Source: Caldisericaceae bacterium (GTDB taxonomy: Bacteria; Calditrichota; Calditrichia; Calditrichales; Calditrichaceae). From it: a DNA stretch of 9,163 nt. Location: positions 1-9,163 of the forward strand of contig JAGHBR010000286.1 in the NCBI GenBank assembly GCA_021160885.1, read 5' to 3'. How positions within the stretch are numbered: the stretch's first letter is position 1; each line of letters starts with the position of its first letter. Below, one piece after another: positions 1 through 5,642 of this stretch. The notes under the pieces were generated by a model. That model had not been told where the DNA came from. It did not search any database and worked only from the letters and a program-made list of their open reading frames with translations. A program made the position numbers and the translations under genes.

Positions 1-18
1 ATTCAAAAGGATCATTAA

Positions 19-981
19 ATGAAAGAACTGATCCAGGCTGCTGATACGGCGCTAAGAACCTGCCTTGGACTGAGTCCTGAAGAAAAATTATTGATTGTTT
101 GCGACAATAAAAAAGAAAACATCGGCAAAGCTTTTTTTGAAGCCGGCATAGCCATCACGGATAAAACTCTACTTGTACAAATTCCGATTGCTGATGTAAA
201 TGGCCAGGAGCCCCCTAAAGAAGTCGCAGATTTAATGCGCCTTCATAATGTGGTTGTCTGTCCTACTTATCGTTCGATTACCCACACCGACGCTAAACGA
301 AATGCCTGCAAAGCAGGCGTACGTGTGGCCACCATGCCCAATATTAGTGAAAACACCATGATTCGCACGCTTAAAGCAGATTACCAGCAAATTGCCAAAC
401 GTACTACTCGCCTTGCTGCTTTATTGGATGAAGCCAAAATGGTTCATTTAACCTCTCCCCTGGGAACCGATTTACATATGCCCATCGAAGGGATTAAGGC
501 TATTGCTTCTACCGGTTTGCTTTTGCAAAAGGGACAGGGGGGCAATTTACCCAGTGGCGAGGCCTTTTTAATGCCCGAAGAAGGAAAGAGTGAGGGCATT
601 TTAGTAGTAGATGCCTCAGTTGCCGGAATTGGGACTTTACAACAGCCCATCAAAATTACCATCAAAAACGGTTTTGCCGTTAAAATGGAAGGAGGTAAGG
701 AAGCTGACCAATTGTTTGCCATGCTCAGCCGCTTTGGTAAAGACGGCATGAATGTGGCAGAATTTGGCATTGGCACCAACCATGCAGCACAAATTATTGG
801 CAATATTTTAGAAGATGAAAAAGTGTTGGGCACAGCCCACGTTGCTTTCGGCAACAACATCAGTATGGGGGGTACTTATGCTGTAGGAATTCATATCGAT
901 GGCGTATTAACCCAGCCTTCCATTTACCTTGACGATCATCCGTTAATGTTAGGCGGCAGGCTGGTGATTGACATCGAATAA
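19..981 (+). CDS. M29-family (AmpS/aminopeptidase T-like) metallopeptidase, short form
   Basis: Probable cytoplasmic metal-dependent aminopeptidase releasing N-terminal residues from peptides. The 320-aa protein ends in the diagnostic M29 (COG2309) region: LPSGE at 177-181, an AEFGIG segment with Glu248, GTAHVAFG with His274, and HIDG with His292 and Asp294. The order and spacing (Glu, about 67 residues, Glu, His, then His-x-Asp) match the dinuclear metal ligands of AmpS/AmpT. It is clearly shorter than classical M29 enzymes (about 410 aa). The N-terminal half is less conserved and has no signal peptide or membrane helix. The start is ATG with AAAGGA at 6-11, seven bases upstream. The fold is shared with NicX-type 2,5-dihydroxypyridine dioxygenases, which use only the His/His-Asp triad; both glutamates being present favours a peptidase, but substrate is unknown. 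The permease gene follows 27 bp downstream and is probably co-transcribed. Confidence 0.85.
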   Translation: MKELIQAADTALRTCLGLSPEEKLLIVCDNKKENIGKAFFEAGIAITDKTLLVQIPIADVNGQEPPKEVADLMRLHNVVVCPTYRSITHTDAKRNACKAGVRVATMPNISENTMIRTLKADYQQIAKRTTRLAALLDEAKMVHLTSPLGTDLHMPIEGIKAIASTGLLLQKGQGGNLPSGEAFLMPEEGKSEGILVVDASVAGIGTLQQPIKITIKNGFAVKMEGGKEADQLFAMLSRFGKDGMNVAEFGIGTNHAAQIIGNILEDEKVLGTAHVAFGNNISMGGTYAVGIHIDGVLTQPSIYLDDHPLMLGGRLVIDIE

Positions 982-1008
982 CCGTTTTTTGTCTTCAGAC
1001 CTTAACCG

Positions 1009-1743
1009 ATGCACCTGAATATTTTTATTTTTGCGACTACTATTGTGCTCATCGCCTTTTTTGTAAAAGGATTTACCGGGTTTGGTCCAGCTCTCATTTT
1101 AATCCCCATTCTTTCCAACTTCTTCCCGGCTACTCAGGTTATTTACCTGTCTGCTCTATTGGATTTATTTGCCGGATTTTTTCTATTAATCACTGTTCGT
1201 CGCCTGATTAATTGGAGGGTGGTACTTCCGGTTTTGCTACTCTTTTTTCCCGGTGCCTACCTGGGGGCCAGGCTATTAAGTTCGCTGGAATCCTCTTTAT
1301 TAAAGCACCTTTTAGGGATAGCCATGCTTTTCTTCATTGGCATTATCTGGTTTAACACGCTTCCTAAAACCAATCAAATTAAGGTCAAAATCAAACAACA
1401 TTGGTCGCTAATCATTTCTTTTTTAGCCGGAATTGGAGGTGGCCTGTTTGGCATCAGCGGGCCTTTACTGGTCATTTATTTTAAACTAGCCTATCAAAAA
1501 GAAATTTTCAGGGCACAATTGATTGCTATTTTTGCTTTTGGAGCGGCCTGGCGACTCTTCTTGTATCATTCTCTGGGAAATCGCCTGGGCTTTGACTGGT
1601 GGCAGTTTTTGATCTTTTTACTTGTCATGTTCATCGCCATTCGGCTGGGCAGCACCTTTCATTTGCATATCGACCAGAAAAAGTTTGATCGTTTGGTTGC
1701 ACTAATTCTGCTTTTTCCAAGTTTTTCTCTTTTGTTTTCCTGA
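1009..1743 (+). CDS. TauE/SafE-family membrane permease
   Basis: Integral inner-membrane protein of the sulfite exporter TauE/SafE family (DUF81), whose members move small anions such as sulfite or organosulfonates; the substrate here cannot be read from sequence. The 244 residues are very hydrophobic, with about eight helices (roughly 4-20, 25-40, 46-63, 70-88, 98-116, 132-157, 168-186, 197-213, 227-243). Both family half-repeat signatures are visible: KGFTGFGPALI near 20-30 and GIGGGLFGISGPLL near 141-154. Length is normal for the family. An in-frame TAA at 1003-1005 makes ATG 1009 the earliest ATG start, yet there is no recognisable Shine-Dalgarno, so translation may depend on coupling to the peptidase gene that ends 27 bp upstream. 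A sulfur-metabolism link between the two genes would be speculation. Confidence 0.85.
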   Translation: MHLNIFIFATTIVLIAFFVKGFTGFGPALILIPILSNFFPATQVIYLSALLDLFAGFFLLITVRRLINWRVVLPVLLLFFPGAYLGARLLSSLESSLLKHLLGIAMLFFIGIIWFNTLPKTNQIKVKIKQHWSLIISFLAGIGGGLFGISGPLLVIYFKLAYQKEIFRAQLIAIFAFGAAWRLFLYHSLGNRLGFDWWQFLIFLLVMFIAIRLGSTFHLHIDQKKFDRLVALILLFPSFSLLFS

Positions 1744-1805
1744 TTTGCATTTAATTTAAGAATATTGTAAAATTCTGTAGCGGAATTAAAACAAAACAAT
1801 TGAGC

Positions 1806-1834
1806 TTTGTAGGGAAAGGTAACGCTTCTACAAA
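1806..1834. repeat. Inverted repeat in the gap before the lipoprotein gene
   Basis: Perfect 7-bp arms TTTGTAG (1806-1812) and CTACAAA (1828-1834). As RNA the stem could extend by two G-U pairs, leaving an 11-nt loop. It lies about 60 bp after the permease stop and about 100 bp before the lipoprotein start. No uninterrupted T-run follows immediately (the nearest T-run is about 1846-1852), so it is a poor intrinsic terminator. It could be an operator or a transcript-end hairpin, or chance in AT-rich DNA. The rest of 1744-1932 is AT-rich with no gene. Confidence 0.4.
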
Positions 1835-1888
1835 ATCCTAAAATGCTTTTTTCAATTCAATCATTAGGTGGGCCTTTTTACAAAAAAA

Positions 1889-1917
1889 TTGTTTTAAAAT
1901 AGTAAAAAATTTTATTG
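1889..1917 (+). promoter_or_regulatory. AT-rich stretch, possible promoter of the lipoprotein/cold-shock pair
   Basis: A dense A/T tract lies 16-44 bp upstream of the lipoprotein start, with TTGTTT at 1889-1894 and a TAAAAT at 1895-1900 that resembles a -10 element. No -35/-10 pair with proper spacing stands out, so this is only the most likely place for a promoter, inferred from composition and position at the start of a new transcription unit. Confidence 0.2.
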
Positions 1918-1932
1918 TGGTGTGCAATTTAA

Positions 1933-2667
1933 ATGCTGGCAAAAGCAATATTCAGAATTTCTTTTGCATTCCTTATTTTTTTAGTTGCCTGTTCTTCCGA
2001 GCCTGACCTGACAACTATTGATCGGTTAATTGCGAACGGGAAATTTAGTCAGGCCCGTAAGCTAATCGAGCAGGAATTACAAAAAGAGTGGTCAGACACG
2101 CTCCAATACAAACGATTAAAATATCGTCTGTTAAAAAGCGAAAAAGGAGCCGTTTTTGCAGCCATTGATTCATTAATAAAGATAAATCCCAATCAGGCTT
2201 TGCAAAGGCTGGCCCAACTCGAAGATTCTTTAAAAAGAATGAAGACAGAAAAACAAAAATACTTTTATTTTGATCTCTACCGAAAGCGCGCCAGAATCTA
2301 CAAAGAACAAGGACAGGATTCTCTCTGGTTTCAGCAATGTTACAAAGCGTTGCGGTCGTTTACTGATCAATATGAACTCAAACAGGATTTATTCGAGCAG
2401 TGCGCCTTTTATCTGGCAGCTAAGGGCAAGGCTAATCAGGGGCTAAAAATGCTGGATGGTTCTTTCAGAGAAATACGCCTGCACCAATTAAATCCGCAAT
2501 TAAAAAAAGTTTATTACGCTTACATGAACGGAGAATTTGAAAAAGCTCTCACTCTGTTAAAGAACTTTCCGGTCAGTCAAAAAGATAGGCATTGGCTTAA
2601 TTTAGAGCGTTTTTTAGAAAACTACGGCCAAATGCTTTCTAAGGAAGAAAGATTTAAACTCTGGTAA
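1933..2667 (+). CDS. Hypothetical lipoprotein with TPR-like helical repeats
   Basis: I do not recognise this protein. The N-terminus is a textbook lipoprotein signal: basic start, hydrophobic stretch 9-19, lipobox Leu-Val-Ala-Cys with the lipidated cysteine at position 20. Ser-Ser follows the Cys, with no Asp retention signal, so an outer-membrane location facing the periplasm is likely by the E. coli rule. The remaining 220 residues are charged and helical, with hairpins of TPR-like character (about 28-49, 112-141, 155-180, 192-212, the last with NGEFEKALTLL), suggesting a scaffold rather than an enzyme. A TAA stop directly abuts the ATG upstream, so the start is fixed, and the signal peptide agrees; the Shine-Dalgarno is at best weak (GGTG at 1919-1922). 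The cold-shock gene follows 20 bp after its stop, suggesting a shared transcript. Confidence 0.75.
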   Translation: MLAKAIFRISFAFLIFLVACSSEPDLTTIDRLIANGKFSQARKLIEQELQKEWSDTLQYKRLKYRLLKSEKGAVFAAIDSLIKINPNQALQRLAQLEDSLKRMKTEKQKYFYFDLYRKRARIYKEQGQDSLWFQQCYKALRSFTDQYELKQDLFEQCAFYLAAKGKANQGLKMLDGSFREIRLHQLNPQLKKVYYAYMNGEFEKALTLLKNFPVSQKDRHWLNLERFLENYGQMLSKEERFKLW

Positions 2668-2675
2668 ATCAGATT

Positions 2676-2683
2676 AAAGGAGG
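2676..2683 (+). promoter_or_regulatory. Strong Shine-Dalgarno of the cold-shock gene
   Basis: AAAGGAGG sits 4 bases before the ATG at 2688, a near-perfect anti-16S match and the strongest ribosome-binding site in the window. It contrasts with the very weak site of the lipoprotein gene just upstream, which predicts much higher translation of the small protein from a shared message. Confidence 0.8.
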
Positions 2684-2687
2684 AAAA

Positions 2688-2894
2688 ATGGTAAAAGGAA
2701 GTGTTAAAAACTGGAATGCCGAAAATGGTTACGGCTTCATCATTACGGATGAAGGTGACGATATTTTCGTAAACATAAATGATTTACATGCTTCCTTAAA
2801 ATCAAGAGGCTTGCACGAAGGCGACCGCGTTAAATTTGATATTATGTCGGATATGAAAGGCGATAAAGCGGTTAACGTTCGCCTGGACAAATGA
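2688..2894 (+). CDS. CspA-family cold-shock domain protein
   Basis: Small (68 aa) single-domain OB-fold protein that binds single-stranded RNA or DNA and melts secondary structure, acting as an RNA chaperone in the cytoplasm. The conserved start VKGSVKNWN has the aromatic Trp9; RNP1 is NGYGFI at 13-18 and RNP2 is IFVN at 26-29. Length and C-terminal strand (DKAVNVRL) are typical. Departures from canonical CspA are Asn29 where the RNP2 histidine usually sits, and Asn13 where RNP1 often has Lys; both are in the nucleic-acid-binding face, so binding preference may be altered. No long cold-shock 5' UTR is visible, since the upstream gene ends 20 bp before the start. Its stop is 2 bp from the stop of the opposing HAD gene. 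Confidence 0.93.
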   Translation: MVKGSVKNWNAENGYGFIITDEGDDIFVNINDLHASLKSRGLHEGDRVKFDIMSDMKGDKAVNVRLDK

Positions 2895-2896
2895 AA

Positions 2897-3559
2897 TTAA
2901 GCCTGGCTTTTCTTCAGACCCAACAAATTCATTAATACTTTTTCAACCTGCTTAAAATCATGGACAATAAAATCGGCTTGCTTTAAGAATTGTGGCTCCA
3001 ATGTGGTGGTAATTGCCACCACTGTCATATTTGCGCTTTTTGCGCCTTTAATGCCCATCGGGGCATTTTCAATTACCACACAATCCTGTGGCCTCTGCCC
3101 TAGCATTTTAGCCGCCTTTAAAAACGGATCCGGGAAAGGCTTTCCTCTTACCACATCATCCACCGTTACCAGGACTCGGAAATAGTGGTTAAAATACTGA
3201 CGAACAATTTTTTCAACCCTTGAGCGGTTTCCACCGGTTACAATGCCCATCGGTACCTTTTGCTGGTACAAGTGTTCCACCATTTCATGAAAATAATCAT
3301 AAAATTCAAGAGTCATGAACTGATTGTAATAACTTACTTTTCGTTTCATCACCTCCTCTATATCCTGTTCACTTAACCCATGGATTTTGCCAAGATGATG
3401 CGCAATGGTATGAATGCCCTGACCTTCCAATACAAAAAATTCCTTTTCTTTTATTTCTACGCCTTTTTCCAGAAAGGCCTGGCGCCAGGCTTTGAAATGT
3501 TGTTCCATGCTTTTAACAACAACACCATCAAAATCAAACAGAACAGCTTTAGAAATCAT
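2897..3559 (-). CDS. HAD-superfamily phosphatase/phosphomutase-like hydrolase (beta-PGM/Gph-like)
   Basis: Cytoplasmic phosphate-transferring enzyme of the haloacid dehalogenase superfamily, subfamily I with a helical cap, probably acting on a sugar phosphate or similar small metabolite. Motif I is DFDGVV with nucleophile Asp9 and acid/base Asp11; motif II is IVTGGN with Thr108; motif III is Lys140 in GKPFPDPF; motif IV is VIENAPMGIKGAK with Glu164-Asn165, an E-N version also seen in some phosphoglucomutase-like relatives in place of E-D. The cap spans roughly 15-95. At 220 aa it has normal length. Start ATG has AAAGGA (3568-3573) 8 bases upstream. It follows the TPR gene by 25 bp and is probably co-transcribed with it. 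Substrate cannot be assigned; beta-phosphoglucomutase and phosphoglycolate phosphatase are alternatives. Confidence 0.88.
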   Translation of the reverse strand: MISKAVLFDFDGVVVKSMEQHFKAWRQAFLEKGVEIKEKEFFVLEGQGIHTIAHHLGKIHGLSEQDIEEVMKRKVSYYNQFMTLEFYDYFHEMVEHLYQQKVPMGIVTGGNRSRVEKIVRQYFNHYFRVLVTVDDVVRGKPFPDPFLKAAKMLGQRPQDCVVIENAPMGIKGAKSANMTVVAITTTLEPQFLKQADFIVHDFKQVEKVLMNLLGLKKSQA

Positions 3560-3584
3560 ATTTTCAATCCTTTGCGATTTTAAA

Positions 3585-4496
3585 TCAATTCCTTTTCAAC
3601 GGTTTTCGTTTTTTACGATAACGAATAAAATGAGCGCCATCTAATTGTTCCATGTAGTTTTCCAGTTCATTGATCATTCCCTTGTTGGTTTTGATGAACT
3701 GGCGCGAATATTCGGCTAAATACAGACAACGCACAAAATGCCGATAACGTTCGGCCAGGGTGTACTTAACACGGATAATACGCTCGTTTTGCTCTTTTTT
3801 TAGCATAATTTTGTAAAAAGTTTCATCTTCTTCAAAAATAAGATAATTACGATACCAAGCTTCAAAAGCCAATAACCACATGGCTACATTTTTACGCCCT
3901 GTTTCTGAATGCAATCTGCCGTACAACATTTTAAATTGCGACAGGTAGAGGTCTTCTTCAAACAATTGATCAGCGGCCAGAAATAGATTTTTAGTTAAAT
4001 TACTTACGGTTTCTTTCTGCCTTTCCATCTGTGAATAAACATGTCCAAGGAAAATACGCGGCTCAATATTCTCCGGTTCAGCTTCCACCTGCTGTTTAAG
4101 CAGAGTCAGAGCTTCTTCATGTTTCCCTGATAAAAAGCGGAAAATCCCATGAATTAAAAAATTGTCATCAGGTAAAACCGTTTTAAATTGATTTTGGTAC
4201 AAATCGGTTAATAAACGAACAAAGATACGGTACGTGTAAGGATGAATTTGTTTATCCGAGTATTTTTGTCGTAAATAGCGGTAATGTTTGTGCAAATCGA
4301 ATAAAGAATGCGTTTTTTCGGGATGAATGTCGTGCAACAGATTTTTGATTTCTTTGATGATTAAATTGTATTCGACTTTTGCCGTAACTTTGTAATAGTC
4401 CTGCCATTTTTCCAGAGCCAGCTCAAAATTGTGCTGGTAAAACGCCTGTTCCGCTTCTTCACGAATGTTATCGAATACATCAAATAAAGTTGCCAT
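3585..4496 (-). CDS. Hypothetical TPR-like protein
   Basis: Unrecognised soluble protein of 303 aa with no signal peptide or membrane segment. It is rich in helix-forming, charged and aromatic residues. A TPR-like pair is visible around 113-163 (FLSGKHEEALTLLKQQVEAEP, then an IFLGHVYSQM helix), and a shorter one near 12-33 (AFYQHNFELALEKW). The C-terminus is strongly basic (RYRKKRKPLKRN). This suggests a protein- or possibly nucleic-acid-binding scaffold. I chose ATG at 4496: a GTG two codons upstream (4502) is also open, but the purine-rich AAAAGAAT at 4504-4510 would sit only 1-2 bases from it, against about 8 from the ATG. It is the first gene of a minus-strand pair with the HAD gene. Confidence 0.7.
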   Translation of the reverse strand: MATLFDVFDNIREEAEQAFYQHNFELALEKWQDYYKVTAKVEYNLIIKEIKNLLHDIHPEKTHSLFDLHKHYRYLRQKYSDKQIHPYTYRIFVRLLTDLYQNQFKTVLPDDNFLIHGIFRFLSGKHEEALTLLKQQVEAEPENIEPRIFLGHVYSQMERQKETVSNLTKNLFLAADQLFEEDLYLSQFKMLYGRLHSETGRKNVAMWLLAFEAWYRNYLIFEEDETFYKIMLKKEQNERIIRVKYTLAERYRHFVRCLYLAEYSRQFIKTNKGMINELENYMEQLDGAHFIRYRKKRKPLKRN

Positions 4497-4937
4497 GAAC
4501 ACATTCTTTTTAACAAAATAACCACAGGCAAATTAAATTTATTTTTAATGCGATTCAATAGGCAAAACCGAAAACAAAAAATTAAATGATACAATAACTT
4601 TTCCCTAAAAAAAGGAAACTGTTTGGGGCAAAAGTTAATGATGAATTAAAAAAAGGAATTAGTAACCTAGAACTGGTAGTAGGAAACCTGGGAATCATCG
4701 GAGAAATTCATTTAAAATTCCTCACTAAATTTCAAAATGCTTCGAATAAATGGTGTTTTCAGTGGCAATTTTGATGGCAGGTTTTGCTGATTTAAAATTG
4801 ACTTCTAACAGGAAGATCAGATTTAGAAACTTACAAAATCTAAACCAGCTTACGATCCTTGCCAAAACGCCACAATGAAGCTGGCTTATCACTCTCTAAA
4901 AACCAGTAAACTTACTTTCTATTCCAGTAAAACCAAA
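4497..4937. other. Intergenic region of about 440 bp without a supportable gene
   Basis: AT-rich stretch between the TPR gene's start and the ktrA stop. It should hold the minus-strand promoter for the TPR/HAD pair (AT-rich part about 4510-4600) and the 3' end of the ktrBA transcript. Visible structure: ATTTAAAATT twice, exactly 80 bp apart (4710 and 4790); CCAGTAAA twice, 21 bp apart (4903 and 4924); and an inverted repeat at 4845-4884. Plus-strand frame 4598-4774 stays open for 58 codons but has no ATG, GTG or TTG start, so I do not call it; a decayed gene remnant is possible. No tRNA-like or riboswitch-like fold was recognised. Confidence 0.6.
4845..4884 (-). terminator. Inverted repeat downstream of ktrA, possible transcript end
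   Basis: Perfect 7-bp arms CCAGCTT (4845-4851) and AAGCTGG (4878-4884) separated by 26 nt. It lies 53 bp past the ktrA stop and, read on the minus strand, is followed by TTTAGATTTTG. The long loop and interrupted T-run make it a weak intrinsic terminator; a protein-binding palindrome is the alternative. Confidence 0.3.
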
Positions 4938-5624
4938 TTATTTGTTTTGCAGTCTGGAAATCTTTTGCAAATCGCGGTTATTGCCAATCAATACCATGAT
5001 GTCGCCTTCTTTGAAGACCGTGTTGGCATCCGGATTGTTGTTGACAATGGGAGGCAATTGGCGGCCGCCTTTACTTTGCTGCGGAGTGTGGATGGCAATT
5101 AAATTAACACCATATTTGGAACGAAGCTGCAATTCGGCCGGCGTTTTACCGACAAAAACATCAGGCACCTGAATTTTAGCGGCTACCGTTCCCCCGCCAA
5201 TAAAAGTCACATCCAGCAGACCCTGGTGCATTAACCGGTAAGAAAGCCGTTCAGCAGCTTCCATTTCTGGCGTAATCACCAGGTCGACGCCAACCGCATT
5301 CAGGATTTTTTCCTGAGTTGGATTGGAAGCGCGGGCAATCACCGTTTTGACGCCAAAATTTTTCAAATGCACGGCGGCCAGCAAATTCGATTCAAAATCT
5401 TCACCAATGCAGACCACGCCCACGTCAATCTCTTCCAGACCAATGCTACTCAGCGCTCGTTCGTCCATGGCATCCAGGCGCACGGCATAGGTTACCTGGT
5501 CCTGAATTTCTTCAACCAATTCCATTTTTTGGTCAACGGCCACTACTTCGGCGCCTTTTTCTATTAAACTTATGGCCAGCTCACGGCCAAAAATTCCAAG
5601 CCCGATGATTAAGAATTTATTCAT
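4938..5624 (-). CDS. ktrA: KtrA/TrkA-type RCK regulatory subunit of potassium uptake
   Basis: Cytoplasmic gating subunit that forms a ring under the K+ channel subunit and senses nucleotides (ATP/ADP or NAD(H)). The first half is a Rossmann RCK_N domain: strand FLIIG, GLGIFG at 8-13 (GxGxxG), acidic Asp31 at the end of the second strand for ribose binding, then further alternating strands such as GVVCIGEDFESN (69-80) and VKTVIARA (92-99). The second half (about 137-222) is an RCK_C domain. At 228 aa with one RCK unit it matches KtrA rather than the double-length TrkA of enterobacteria. ATG is preceded by GAAAGGA (5630-5636) at 5 bases. It starts 18 bp after the ktrB stop, so the two form an operon. 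Confidence 0.93.
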   Translation of the reverse strand: MNKFLIIGLGIFGRELAISLIEKGAEVVAVDQKMELVEEIQDQVTYAVRLDAMDERALSSIGLEEIDVGVVCIGEDFESNLLAAVHLKNFGVKTVIARASNPTQEKILNAVGVDLVITPEMEAAERLSYRLMHQGLLDVTFIGGGTVAAKIQVPDVFVGKTPAELQLRSKYGVNLIAIHTPQQSKGGRQLPPIVNNNPDANTVFKEGDIMVLIGNNRDLQKISRLQNK

Positions 5625-5642
5625 TTTAATCCTTTCTAAAAC

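Noticed and set aside
444..860. 138-codon open frame on the minus strand opposite the M29 gene
   Set aside because: It overlaps the conserved metal-ligand region of the peptidase, and the predicted product resembles no family; treated as a shadow.
1759..1787. Short inverted repeats (AGAAT/ATTCT and AATTC/GAATT) after the permease gene as a terminator
   Set aside because: Stems are only 5-6 bp of mostly A/T pairs and are followed by A-rich rather than T-rich sequence.
4500..4502. GTG as the start of the TPR gene
   Set aside because: The purine-rich site upstream would be only 1-2 bases away; the ATG at 4496 has normal spacing.
4361..4594. 77-codon minus-strand frame overlapping the start of the TPR gene
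   Set aside because: It is in another frame of the TPR gene's N-terminal coding region, and no good ribosome-binding site was found.
4875..5102. 75-codon plus-strand frame at the ktrA 3' end
   Set aside because: Most of it is antisense to the RCK_C domain of ktrA; no Shine-Dalgarno before its ATG and no family resemblance.
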